Position numbers and translations under genes: made by a program. The notes under the pieces were generated by a model. It was not told the origin of the DNA and made no database searches. It saw nothing but the letters and a program-made list of their open reading frames with translations. This document shows positions 23,517 through 31,666 of a stretch of 33,786 nt of DNA, piece by piece (the first letter of the stretch is position 1; every line of letters begins with the position of its first letter). The stretch comes from a virus. The stretch covers positions 1 through 33,786 of IMG/VR virus record IMGVR_UViG_3300029953_000103; one strand, 5' to 3'.

Positions 23517-24888
23517 AAGCAATATTTGGCCCAGTGGAATATTCCAGCCGCAGTGCTTTTGTGGCCTCTAAAAGCGCATCTTGATAATTTTTCTTCGATC
23601 CAAGTGAACTTTTCATCCTCTTTTCGATGCTCCAGGCACAGTACAAAACGTGCATAATGACAGCTTTTGTTATCTCACCACGTTCAAGCCTGGCAATAGC
23701 TTGTAGCCAAAGCTCCAGATCCCAAGTCAAACCGTACCACACAAGTATGTGGCCGCCGTCCTGCATGTTTAACCCATGACCCGCACTTTTGGGGTGCGCG
23801 ATCAACAAAGGGATCTTTCCTGCATTCCACAGGGGTAAAACGGTGCGAATATTGTCTGAATTAAGCAAAACCGCGCCGTATTTCTGCACAATTCTGTCAA
23901 GATCGTGTTGAAAAGCATAGAAAATAAGCACATTATTGCCCTGAGCGGTATCAATTATCTCTCCTAATGCCTCCAGCTTCAGGTCATGAACCGCATGGGT
24001 GTTGCCTTCTGCGTCATAAACAGCCCCATTAGCAAATTGTTGCAATTTTGTCGTGAGGGCCCCGGCGTTGAATGCCGTGATTTCAGCATCCATAATTTCC
24101 ATTACACACGTCTTTTCAAACGCTTTATACTTGGCTATCAGTTCGCTAGATGCCTTTACCTCAATATAATTATCAACTCTATCGGGAATATCCAGGTAAT
24201 CTTTGGCTTTCATGCTGATCACCAGGTCCGATATTTTCCGGTGGATGACGTCCGATGATGTGTCATGGGGAATATACGAAGTGTTGGTATCCGTGCGGAT
24301 CATGCTAAAATACCGATTGCGGAATCCCGTAATGTTCTTTCCCAGACGCTCCCCTTGATCCAGAAAATATATCTGATTCCATATGTCGATTAGGCCTTTG
24401 GGCGCGGGCGTGCCCGACAGCAGGACTACCCGGTCGCACCTGGCTGCCCACGGCTTCAAGATCTTGGATCTACCGGATGCCTGGTTCTTAAACTTACTGG
24501 ATTCGTCAATCACTAAGGCCTGATATGGCCACACACCCCCCAGCTCTGCTATAAGCCATGCTATATTGTCCACCCCGATCACGTAGATATCCGCCTTTGC
24601 CCTCAAAGCCCGGCGCCGGGCATTTGCATCCCCAACCATCAAAGACATCCGCAAATGGCCTAAATGGTCCCATTTTGCCAGTTCATCAATCCAGGTGGTC
24701 AGCGCCACTGCTTTGGGGGCTATTACCAGAGTTTTCACGACTTCGTAGGTGTCATATGTCCATAAGTCAATGGCCGTCAGCGTGGATACGGTCTTTCCCA
24801 GCCCCATTTCAAGGAATGCCGCGGCCCTTGGGACGGCCATCAAGTGCCCTACTGTCTGTGTCTGGTATGGTCGTGCTACCCATTTCAT
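23515..24888 (-). CDS. SNF2/DEAD-type superfamily 2 helicase
   Basis: A 457-residue ATPase. Motif I EMGLGKT (27-33), motif II VIDESSKF (126-133), motif III LSGTPAP (157-163), second RecA domain with AHPKSAGHGLNMQ and motif VI QAIARLERG. This is the single-stranded-region style of phage SNF2-like helicases. It likely acts in replication, recombination or DNA protection. Its start overlaps the VRR-NUC gene stop by four bases, a pairing common in phages and consistent with a nuclease-helicase unit. Confidence 0.88.
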   Translation of the reverse strand: MKWVARPYQTQTVGHLMAVPRAAAFLEMGLGKTVSTLTAIDLWTYDTYEVVKTLVIAPKAVALTTWIDELAKWDHLGHLRMSLMVGDANARRRALRAKADIYVIGVDNIAWLIAELGGVWPYQALVIDESSKFKNQASGRSKILKPWAARCDRVVLLSGTPAPKGLIDIWNQIYFLDQGERLGKNITGFRNRYFSMIRTDTNTSYIPHDTSSDVIHRKISDLVISMKAKDYLDIPDRVDNYIEVKASSELIAKYKAFEKTCVMEIMDAEITAFNAGALTTKLQQFANGAVYDAEGNTHAVHDLKLEALGEIIDTAQGNNVLIFYAFQHDLDRIVQKYGAVLLNSDNIRTVLPLWNAGKIPLLIAHPKSAGHGLNMQDGGHILVWYGLTWDLELWLQAIARLERGEITKAVIMHVLYCAWSIEKRMKSSLGSKKNYQDALLEATKALRLEYSTGPNIA

Positions 24889-25181
24889 GCTGTCTGATCA
24901 CGTTTTAGCTTACCCACAAAACTTTCCAGGACTTCTTCGCTGTTTATCAAATCCACTATGAACCCTAATTTGAACAGCATGCTTTTGACTATCCGCTGTA
25001 TTGGCCCGAATGTCAGACCACCGTCTTTCAGTTCACACAGATATAGCCGGCGCCCTGGCATGAATACTATCTGGTCAGGCACACCCCTGAAACCGGGTGA
25101 CACCCATTTCAAGCTAAGGCCCCCCAGTTCTTTCACCTGGGCTTTTAATTTTCGTTCTAGCTTTTTTTCTATTGATTTCAT
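24885..25181 (-). CDS. VRR-NUC domain nuclease
   Basis: A 98-residue stand-alone VRR-NUC. The PD-(D/E)xK core is visible as RGVPDQIVFMPGRRLYLCEL followed by KDG at about 32-55, with a preceding helix carrying Lys/Glu (EKKLERKLKAQV). These enzymes cut branched or single-ended DNA. It is followed by the SNF2-type helicase with an ATGA overlap. It is preceded by the repeat-rich noncoding block. Confidence 0.88.
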   Translation of the reverse strand: MKSIEKKLERKLKAQVKELGGLSLKWVSPGFRGVPDQIVFMPGRRLYLCELKDGGLTFGPIQRIVKSMLFKLGFIVDLINSEEVLESFVGKLKRDQTA

Positions 25182-25482
25182 TTTGTGGGCTTTTAAAGCA
25201 AACTACAATTAACTCCAAAACTCCGCGCACGTACGTATAGAGTTAAAAAAGCGGTTTAACCCCCTTATACTTATCTAGTGCAAAGTCATATATAACCATA
25301 AACACCTATTTTATTCTTATACCTATTTTATTGGCAGTATTAGTAGTTTATAGCTTATATATAGTACTGTATTGATTTTGATAACTGCTAATACCTGTTT
25401 TTCGTTGGCAGTAGGTTGGAAGTTTCCAGAAGTGCGCGGTCATATATAACACTGCCAAAACTTCCCGAAAACTGCCAATACT
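25182..25482. other. AT-rich repeat block, candidate replication origin or regulatory region
   Basis: No coding frame in 301 bases. Three repeat families are visible. TATTGGCAGT-like units occur at 25329-25338 and 25403-25412 in plus orientation, and at 25384-25393, 25451-25460 and 25471-25480 in minus orientation (some with one or two mismatches). GTCATATATAAC is perfect at 25285-25296 and 25439-25450, inside an 18-base repeat with three mismatches. ACCTATTTTATT is at 25304-25315 and 25321-25332. The block is AT-rich, next to the primase-helicase gene, and resembles an iteron-type origin. It may equally be an operator for the nuclease and helicase genes. Confidence 0.5.
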
Positions 25483-27948
25483 TTAGTGGTTTTTTAAGAC
25501 CCATTTTCGCTTATATGCGCGCTGTGTTCCATACAGTCTGAAATCGGTTTTGCTCTTAAAAGGCTTCCATCCGGACATCTTTAACATGATATCGTGCAGG
25601 TCCTTTGTGTTATATTTGGTCATGTTTTTCAAGGTATCCCCTAGGCACTCATTCCATATCTCCGCTACGCACACCCTGTCGCGTTTCACGACGCCTATCG
25701 GCTGAAGGCTGTCCGCGCTGTCTTCCCTGAGCCATACGCGCCTATCCATCAGGCCCATGTCAGCCCAGTTTTCGGGCAGCAGCTTGTTCAGGTAGGCTTC
25801 GATCATGCCAGCCCTGGGGTCCTCCTCACCGTGTTCAGCCTGGACGGTACAGGCCGCTGCCGTCAGTTCCGGGGTCAGATGGAGTTTTTCACCCCCTTTG
25901 AAAGCTTCCACGGCTTCAGCCCATATCTGCCCGATTTCGGCATTTGTCAGATCCCGGAAAACATCCCGGCTGGGTTCCGTGACATCAATGTCCACAGGCC
26001 AGAAACGCCTGTCTTCAATATCGCGAAGAAACTCATACCTGTTCGTGGTCGCAAAGAACACACACTGCCTGGGAAAGTTCATGGCCCGGTGACCGTAAGC
26101 CACCCTGAAACGATCACTTTGTTTTGATATGAAGCCTTTAATGTGTTCGATATCACCTTTATGTAATCCTGCAAGCTCACCTATTTCGATCAGCCACACA
26201 CCCTGAAGCTGTTCGAATGCCTCTTTGGACTTCAGTGACGCCAGGGTGAAACTGTCAGAAAACCAAGCACGCCCCAGCTTCCCCAGGATGGTACTTTTAC
26301 CCCGGCCCTGCCGCCCCACCAGCACCAGCACATTATCAACTTTCACCCCAGGTTGCATCACCCGGGCAACCGCGGCGATCAGCGATTTGCGAGTCACGGC
26401 CCTGGTGTATGCGTCATCGACAGCCCCCAGGTAATCGATGAACAGGGTGTCCAGTCGTTCAACCCGGTCCCAGGACTGCGCATTCAGATAATCCCGGACA
26501 GGATGATAGGTGTTCTGCTGGCTTACGATCTGAAGGGCTTCTTTGGTCTTGGACGTATTGTATATCCCGTGGGCTTTTTCCAGGTACCTTTTGATGTTGG
26601 CATCATCGTTATCAGTGATTTCACGGGTCTTAGGCGTCACCCGGCGCCAGTACGGCGACTTCAGCAGCACTTCCCGGTGTTCAAATTCATCGTAGGCCAG
26701 GAGACCCCGCAGCAGCGGGTCGTTCTTCAGGATGATGACCATGTTGTCTAAGGTACCGTATGGGTTTCCTTTGCGGTCACAGTCCAGGGTTGCCAGCCAG
26801 TCATCAGACATGCTGACATTGGGTTCCGACTGCGGCGCCGGGCGGGGTGTCTTAGCGGTGTCATTTGAATTGCCGGGCAGGACCGTATCGAATGCACCCT
26901 GAGCCCCGGCCATGCGGTCATGGCCTAGGGTTAGCTTAACGGCTTTGTCAGCCGTAGCCATGTCTAGCATGGCTAGGTAACTGGGCAGCTTAGTGGACGC
27001 GGTGCCCTGACGACTGTCAGTATCCTTGTCACCATACAGGTGCAGACGCACCAAGTCAAAGGCATTACACAGGATCTTTGACGTGGGGTCGGTGTCATGT
27101 TCAGAGTAGCTAAACTTATTGTCGTAGGTCCGGACACCGGCGTAACCCGACCCCCTGGCCCAGGTGTAGCGGTCACCGAAGTCCGCGGGCACGTACAGAT
27201 CGGACAGGAATGTGGCAATAGCTTCGGATATCGTATACGTTCTACAGAACGCCCCCACTACTCCCGTCTTAGTCAACGGGTCTTCCTGCTTGGTTAGGCT
27301 AGTGTTGATCACCTTAGCCACCCGTTCACTGACCGGCCACTGACTGATGTCACGCCAGTCGCGATAAGTGGCTAGTACCTGATCGGCTGATAGCCACGCG
27401 CCGGACTGCTGCTGGAACTCGAACACACCGTCTTTGGCTGTCGATGGCCAGTACATCAGCCGTTCAGGTTGGAATCCGGTGTTATCAAACATTTCAATAC
27501 CGATGTCGCCTGCCACGCGCCTAATGATAGCCTGATACTGCTCCCGATCGACGGGCCGGTCTAGTGGTATAATTAGCCGGTATCGGGGTGTGTCTGGCGT
27601 GTGCTTATGGGTTGAGTACAGACAGGCTTCACATCCATAGAACATCTGGAACAGGCCCCAAAAGTCCGGGACGGCAAAGTCAGCATCCAGGGTAAGCAGC
27701 TGTCGGTGGACGATAGAACCCAGCTTTCGGGAGCCACCATTGAGGTATCCGCCGACAAAACCGCCCACGTCCTTATAGGTGTCCTGCACGTCCTTTGACA
27801 TGGCAAGGTATTCTTTGAACGTCTCAGCCGTACGGTGGGTGACTGACAACTTTTGAACCAGGTCCGTATATCTCCAGGTCTTATTTTTCCACGTATCGGC
27901 TTTGCGGCTACCAGCGGTAGCCAGATCGAGTGCGCCAAGGTCTGTCAT
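25483..27948 (-). CDS. Primase-helicase: AEP-type primase domain plus VapE-type AAA+ domain
   Basis: An 821-residue replication protein. The N-terminal third looks like an archaeo-eukaryotic primase fold: TLDADF (86-91), THKHTPDTPRYRLIIPLDR (113-131, His motif) and GFQPERLMYWPS (158-169). The C-terminal half is the VapE/virulence-associated E helicase: Walker A GRQGRGKST (545-553), Walker B VWLIEIGELAG (584-594), sensor FFATTN (631-636), arginine finger region DRRFWP. It likely makes primers and unwinds at the phage origin. It starts 41 bases inside the preceding zinc-ribbon gene and ends before a repeat block. Confidence 0.88.
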   Translation of the reverse strand: MTDLGALDLATAGSRKADTWKNKTWRYTDLVQKLSVTHRTAETFKEYLAMSKDVQDTYKDVGGFVGGYLNGGSRKLGSIVHRQLLTLDADFAVPDFWGLFQMFYGCEACLYSTHKHTPDTPRYRLIIPLDRPVDREQYQAIIRRVAGDIGIEMFDNTGFQPERLMYWPSTAKDGVFEFQQQSGAWLSADQVLATYRDWRDISQWPVSERVAKVINTSLTKQEDPLTKTGVVGAFCRTYTISEAIATFLSDLYVPADFGDRYTWARGSGYAGVRTYDNKFSYSEHDTDPTSKILCNAFDLVRLHLYGDKDTDSRQGTASTKLPSYLAMLDMATADKAVKLTLGHDRMAGAQGAFDTVLPGNSNDTAKTPRPAPQSEPNVSMSDDWLATLDCDRKGNPYGTLDNMVIILKNDPLLRGLLAYDEFEHREVLLKSPYWRRVTPKTREITDNDDANIKRYLEKAHGIYNTSKTKEALQIVSQQNTYHPVRDYLNAQSWDRVERLDTLFIDYLGAVDDAYTRAVTRKSLIAAVARVMQPGVKVDNVLVLVGRQGRGKSTILGKLGRAWFSDSFTLASLKSKEAFEQLQGVWLIEIGELAGLHKGDIEHIKGFISKQSDRFRVAYGHRAMNFPRQCVFFATTNRYEFLRDIEDRRFWPVDIDVTEPSRDVFRDLTNAEIGQIWAEAVEAFKGGEKLHLTPELTAAACTVQAEHGEEDPRAGMIEAYLNKLLPENWADMGLMDRRVWLREDSADSLQPIGVVKRDRVCVAEIWNECLGDTLKNMTKYNTKDLHDIMLKMSGWKPFKSKTDFRLYGTQRAYKRKWVLKNH

Positions 27949-28450
27949 GAATAGAGAGTATTTGCTGTGGTGGTTGTTTGAGTCCGGGGAAAGTGGCTTT
28001 ACATATGGCGATCGCCTGACGGCATTGGTCGGCGTTGAACATACCTATGTGGGTTTCATGAAAGGGTAGCTGCATTTCCCGTGACAGCCAGATGTACAGT
28101 TGATTCCTGGCCACATGCTTTTCCGTTCTGTGCCTTCGTTCAAACTTCTGCCATTTTGGATCAAACCATGCATGTGCTTCATTTTTAAGGGATCTTAGTT
28201 CAGCATCGGCGAGACGGCCCAGGGCAACGGTTGATCCTTGATGACAACCTACCTGGGCATCACAGCGCAGATAGGTGGGGAAGGATTCACCCAGGGGGAA
28301 ACAAATATAATAGTTGCGCGGTGTATACCATCCGGCATCATCATATATTTGTTTCGATGATACAAAGCGTGTCGGACCCCCACAGTATGGGCACATCTGA
28401 CCTTTGAGGATCAGATCCCGATTATCTCCTGTTGTGGTTATCTCTGTCAT
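27908..28450 (-). CDS. Zinc-ribbon protein (DUF3268-like), partner of the primase
   Basis: About 180 residues from ATG 28450 (MTEITTTGDNRDL). CPYCGG at 20-25 pairs with a later LRC and VGCH, giving a split zinc ribbon. The following region GSTVALGRLADAELRSLKNE plus HAWFDPKW matches the DUF3268 pattern I recall. A longer frame begins at 28492 but would overlap the upstream gene more. It precedes the primase-helicase with a 41-base overlap, so it may load or aid primer synthesis. Function is inferred from linkage. Confidence 0.75.
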   Translation of the reverse strand: MTEITTTGDNRDLILKGQMCPYCGGPTRFVSSKQIYDDAGWYTPRNYYICFPLGESFPTYLRCDAQVGCHQGSTVALGRLADAELRSLKNEAHAWFDPKWQKFERRHRTEKHVARNQLYIWLSREMQLPFHETHIGMFNADQCRQAIAICKATFPGLKQPPQQILSIHDRPWRTRSGYRW

Positions 28451-28700
28451 GGGATTTAATGAGCGCGTGAAAGTCCTTTTGTATGCTGTCAAGGGATGCC
28501 TTGATTATAGGATTATCCCGTACCCCTTGGCAAACTACAAGAATGGTCTTCAGTACATTGACATCATCACGCCTTACAATATGGTCAAGGAATAGTGAAA
28601 GCTCCGTAAGGTTTTTGTCCCTTATGTAAAATATACACAGATAATGAAGTCCTTTCAGGGCATCGATAAAAAGATCGGGTGAACCATCTGCTTTGTTCAT
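28422..28700 (-). CDS. Small unknown protein in replication cluster
   Basis: A 92-residue protein (MNKADGSPDLFIDALKGLHY), mostly helical, with a conserved-looking LTELSLFLDHIVRRDDVNV. It overlaps both neighbours slightly (ATGA upstream, 29 bases downstream). No known motif. Confidence 0.6.
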   Translation of the reverse strand: MNKADGSPDLFIDALKGLHYLCIFYIRDKNLTELSLFLDHIVRRDDVNVLKTILVVCQGVRDNPIIKASLDSIQKDFHALIKSHDRDNHNRR

Positions 28701-29233
28701 GGTTTTGGTGTTTTAGCGGGTGCTACTGGCTGATGCGCTAGGCGATTTTTCAGGTTCGTGACATTCAGGGCTGGGGGCGGAAATGACACAGGGAGATATG
28801 GTATAGCTTCAGGGAATACCTCAGCGATCCGTTTGGTCGTGCCCAGGGTAAGCAGGGTATTCATAACATCTTTTTTCAGCGCCCTCCAGTCGGCCCAGGC
28901 TTTTTCATTTTCCGTTTTGGCTTTACGAAGCATATCAGCTGTGGCATTGTTGCTCATGTCCATTTTGGCGCGATTTCCATCATTACAAACAACATAATGA
29001 TCAACTGATGTATCGTGATAGCTAAAACCACTGCCACCTATTCGTATGTTGCCGGTAGTATATACCCATGACGGAAATTCTTTTTTAACTTCTTTTACTT
29101 TTTTTGGCGTTTGCTCTTCGTAGGTCCTCAGTATAAGACCTCTAAAAGATTCATCAGATGCCAGTGCGGCATCATAACTTAGTTTGCAAAGTGCCTCAGT
29201 TACATCGATTGCTTTTTCTTTTGATATTCGCAT
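28697..29233 (-). CDS. Unknown protein, possibly Nmad5-like
   Basis: A 178-residue protein. The start MRISKEKAIDVTEALCKLSY, a run YEEQTPKKVKEVKKEFP, and GGSGFSYHD recall small phage proteins of the Nmad5 group, which are linked to modified nucleotides. This is memory-based and weak. C-terminus is helical and then Pro-rich (LAHQPVAPAKTPKP). Its 3' end overlaps the next gene by ATGA. No catalytic motif that I can name. Confidence 0.5.
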   Translation of the reverse strand: MRISKEKAIDVTEALCKLSYDAALASDESFRGLILRTYEEQTPKKVKEVKKEFPSWVYTTGNIRIGGSGFSYHDTSVDHYVVCNDGNRAKMDMSNNATADMLRKAKTENEKAWADWRALKKDVMNTLLTLGTTKRIAEVFPEAIPYLPVSFPPPALNVTNLKNRLAHQPVAPAKTPKP

Positions 29234-29238
29234 ATAAT

Positions 29239-29499
29239 TTAAATTTTAGGTTTATCAGGTAAATACATCCAATGGGTGATATTGACAATACTGCTGATAG
29301 AAGTACTGCTTATTTCAGACCAGCCAGTACTGTCTAGTTTGGCTTTAATGATGCCTTTTTCAGGGTCATAGGCTAGCACAGTAACTTCGTAGTTTAGGGC
29401 TAACACGACACGTTCGTTAGCATCATTGTAGCCCATCCACGGTTCTGTCAGTTCGGGTAATCTGTCATTGACATCCACCCACATGAAATTCGGTATCAT
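29239..29499 (-). CDS. DUF551-like small protein
   Basis: An 86-residue protein: FMWVDVNDRLPELTEPWM near the N-terminus and ITHWMYLPDKP near the C-terminus. This matches the DUF551 pattern (WISVEDRLPE ... VTHWMPLPEPP) common in phages. Function is unknown. Start overlaps the preceding 59-residue gene by ATGA. Confidence 0.7.
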   Translation of the reverse strand: MIPNFMWVDVNDRLPELTEPWMGYNDANERVVLALNYEVTVLAYDPEKGIIKAKLDSTGWSEISSTSISSIVNITHWMYLPDKPKI

Positions 29500-29675
29500 A
29501 GTGTTTCTAGTTTTTTCATGAATTCAGGATATTTATCTTTCGGCAGTTCCTCTAAAATATTGATCTTATACCGCCTTTTAAGTTCTTCATATTTGTCCAG
29601 GGTTTCGAGCTTTTTACCACCTTTCCAAAGTTTGAACATATAGAGGATTCGGATATCATCTAGTTGGATGTTCAT
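29496..29675 (-). CDS. 59-residue helical protein
   Basis: ATG 29675 to TGA 29496: MNIQLDDIRILYMFKLWKGG..., highly charged (KKLETLDKYEELKRRYK). Both ends overlap neighbours by ATGA, strong evidence of translation. Shorter than usual gene-call limits. No family recognised. Confidence 0.65.
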   Translation of the reverse strand: MNIQLDDIRILYMFKLWKGGKKLETLDKYEELKRRYKINILEELPKDKYPEFMKKLETL

Positions 29676-30670
29676 AGATGTATACCGTGTTTTTTAAATA
29701 GATCGTTAATTGCAAAAGCTGCCTGTTGCTCTACCACCATATTACCAAGCCCACGTAAAAGATCCTCTCTAAAGTTATACCCATCAACTGTGCAACCCAG
29801 GCCGGGTTTAATTGTTCTAGGTTCTTCCCAACTGTACTGATATTGCCTGGGTCGTGCAACACTACCATTTCGTTCAAAGGTCTGCTGTTTTTCCGATGCT
29901 GTTTGCTGCTTCCGCTTCGCCAGTTCGCTGCCGTTGCTGTCGGCCATTGATTCACCTGGGCCGCCAACTGAAGGTTGTTCCGTAGCCCCTTTGACAACTG
30001 ATATTCCGTTGTCCCACTTATCCGACTGTCCTGCACCATTGGAGTGTGCCAGTTCTGCGGCTCCAGCACACACCCTGGCAATTTGTTTTTCCGTTTCCCA
30101 TGACTGTTGCTGTACTCCGCCCTGCTGGCTACAGGCGTCGGCCAAGATGGCAAGGATAAAGAGCCGTTTTCTGATGTGCGCTTGCCCGATTTCTTCCGCT
30201 GAGTATAATCCAGCTTCAACGACATAGCCCAGGTCTTGAAGGTCTCGGACCACAATGTCGAGTCCAAGTGATACGTGCCCTGGTACATTCTCAAAGACAC
30301 ATCCGAAGGGTTTGATATCAGCCACTGTTTTTTTTGTATACGGCCAAATGTGCCGCGGGTCATCGGCCCCGAGTCTGTTTCCGGCATTGCTGAAGGGCTG
30401 ACACGGATATCCGCCAATGATCCAGTGTACTTTGTTATGAAATCTTCGTGCTGGGAATCTCTTAACATCCGTGAATATAGGTACCGAATCCACATGACCC
30501 GTTTCCATTTCCGCTGCCAAATTTGCGATGCAAATGGCTTCGATTTCCACATAAGAGACTGTTCGCACTGGTCCGATAACTCTTTCAAATCCTCTATCGA
30601 GCCCTCGCAGCCCCGTACAAATTGATAATACAGTGGGTGAGTCGAAGGGAGTAGCCACATTACTTTTCAA
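29672..30670 (-). CDS. DNA cytosine-5 methyltransferase
   Basis: A 332-residue enzyme that transfers a methyl group from S-adenosylmethionine to C5 of cytosine. Motif I LSICTGLRGLDRGFE (15-29), catalytic motif IV GGYPCQPFS with Cys90, motif VI FENVPG (126-131), motif VIII QAHIRKRLFILA (163-174), and a motif X-like GLGNMVVEQQ near the C-terminus. The region 176-290 carries LADA, LAHSNGAG and MADSNGSE segments. The same DNA encodes another protein-like frame (see nested entry). It is an orphan methyltransferase; no restriction enzyme is adjacent. It probably protects phage DNA or modifies it. Overlaps the next gene by ATGA. Confidence 0.88.
   Translation of the reverse strand: MKSNVATPFDSPTVLSICTGLRGLDRGFERVIGPVRTVSYVEIEAICIANLAAEMETGHVDSVPIFTDVKRFPARRFHNKVHWIIGGYPCQPFSNAGNRLGADDPRHIWPYTKKTVADIKPFGCVFENVPGHVSLGLDIVVRDLQDLGYVVEAGLYSAEEIGQAHIRKRLFILAILADACSQQGGVQQQSWETEKQIARVCAGAAELAHSNGAGQSDKWDNGISVVKGATEQPSVGGPGESMADSNGSELAKRKQQTASEKQQTFERNGSVARPRQYQYSWEEPRTIKPGLGCTVDGYNFREDLLRGLGNMVVEQQAAFAINDLFKKHGIHL
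29731..30225 (-). CDS. Nested gene in +1 frame of the methyltransferase: WPTP / LNPAWV...LMG protein
   Basis: The +1 frame is open for 310 codons across the methyltransferase gene. From about 30144 it shows a repeat signature seen in phage proteins: SWPTPVAS, NWHTPMVQD, QWPTATAANWRSGS, then NEMVVLHDPG and EQLNPAWVAQLMGI. In phage databases I recall 'WPTPTA..D...LNPxWVEWLMGFP' as a stand-alone protein. WPTP is read from the same bases that give LADA in the methyltransferase (TTGGCCGACGCC). ATG 30225 is a likely start (164 residues, MSLKLDYTQRKKSG...). A frameshift-made fusion of the methyltransferase N-terminus with this tail is another reading. Confidence 0.5.
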   Translation of the reverse strand: MSLKLDYTQRKKSGKRTSENGSLSLPSWPTPVASRAEYSNSHGKRKNKLPGCVLEPQNWHTPMVQDSRISGTTEYQLSKGLRNNLQLAAQVNQWPTATAANWRSGSSKQHRKNSRPLNEMVVLHDPGNISTVGKNLEQLNPAWVAQLMGITLERIFYVGLVIWW

Positions 30671-30854
30671 AGGATTTTAATATTTCTTGTTTCCGATCGA
30701 TGTTGAATTTCTTCAGCCAATTGTCACCGGTTAGCTGAACTTGTAAGACGGCCATAATGGGTGTGCCTGTGACCGTTTTAGGGGTGTAGATCCGCATTGA
30801 CTTTTGCCCGGCTTCAAAGGCTTCCAGCATTTCTTTTGAGGTATAGTAGTTCAT
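30660..30854 (-). CDS. Small unknown protein between the two methyltransferases
   Basis: Starts at ATG 30854 (MNYYTSKEMLEAFEAGQKS). The frame is open upstream to 30938, but that would run inside the adenine methyltransferase gene. 64 residues, helical N-terminus and a beta-like middle (GTPIMAVLQVQLTGDN). Overlaps the cytosine methyltransferase start by 11 bases. Unknown function. Confidence 0.6.
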   Translation of the reverse strand: MNYYTSKEMLEAFEAGQKSMRIYTPKTVTGTPIMAVLQVQLTGDNWLKKFNIDRKQEILKSFEK

Positions 30855-30864
30855 TTTTGTTTGT

Positions 30865-31665
30865 TTAACCCAATTCGCAATTTGGTGATATATAAAGAAT
30901 CTCTGTTCTTTTTCTAGCCCCGTCAGCCAAGGCATCACGCTTGATTTTTAACCAGCCGTGTAATATGCTAGTATATATTTCGTTGTCATACCCGGATACA
31001 ATAACCATCCCTTTTAGTGAAATTAATACGCGCAAAAGTTCTACATGATCACTGTCTTGCATTTCAAAATTATATGCATTTTTTACTTTTTTCGTTTTGT
31101 CCCGCGTAATGTGAACATACGGAGGATCTACATAATGCAGAGTCGATATACTATCATGCTGCACCAACAAACTTCCAGCATCTTTGTTTTCTATCGTAAC
31201 TCCCCTTAGCCTTTCTATTAACGCGGGTATGCCCATCGGATAATTTCGCCAATCATGAGTGGGTGTTGTTGAGCTTCTATTTGAACAAGATCGGAAACCG
31301 GTTTTATAGCCAGATCCAGCCGCAGATCCAAAACCAGAAAATGACCGATATATAGTTCGTCTAGCTTGTTCAACATCATCATCTGAGGTCGAATAGCTTT
31401 CAATAAATTCATCTCTAGCAAAAGGCGTAAGTTCAATTAAACGCATTAGTTCTTCGCCCCTGTCCCGCATGACTCTAAATAAATTGACAACTTGCCCATC
31501 TAAATCATTGTATATCTCACCGTACGAACGCTCTTTTCGTAATAATACCGAACCCGCTCCCCCGAAAGCTTCAGTATATACATTATGTATCGGGAAATGT
31601 GATATTATATATGGTGCGAGTCGCCATTTCCCGCCGTGGTACCGCATTATGGGCCTTTTTATCAT
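30865..31665 (-). CDS. DNA adenine N6-methyltransferase (D12 class)
   Basis: A 266-residue enzyme from ATG 31665 (MIKRPIMRYHGGKWRLAPYI). The earlier ATG 31725 would overlap the polymerase gene. YHGGKWRLAPYI (9-20) and FGGAGSVLL (34-42) form the AdoMet site, EIYNDLDG (50-57) binds the cofactor, and YVDPPY is the catalytic DPPY. The class methylates adenine in short sites, often GATC. One base separates it from the polymerase stop. It likely protects phage DNA from host restriction, like its cytosine partner downstream. Confidence 0.88.
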   Translation of the reverse strand: MIKRPIMRYHGGKWRLAPYIISHFPIHNVYTEAFGGAGSVLLRKERSYGEIYNDLDGQVVNLFRVMRDRGEELMRLIELTPFARDEFIESYSTSDDDVEQARRTIYRSFSGFGSAAGSGYKTGFRSCSNRSSTTPTHDWRNYPMGIPALIERLRGVTIENKDAGSLLVQHDSISTLHYVDPPYVHITRDKTKKVKNAYNFEMQDSDHVELLRVLISLKGMVIVSGYDNEIYTSILHGWLKIKRDALADGARKRTEILYISPNCELG

Positions 31666-31666
31666 G

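Noticed and set aside
25329-25480. CRISPR-like array from TTGGCAGT repeats.
   Set aside because: Units are short, mixed in orientation and irregularly spaced; no cas genes. An origin or operator is the better reading.
30226-30660. The first half of the 309-residue frame overlapping the C5 methyltransferase (MWLLPSTHPLYY...).
   Set aside because: It overlaps the catalytic N-terminal half of the methyltransferase and shows no phage signature; only the part from about 30225 looks like a protein of its own.
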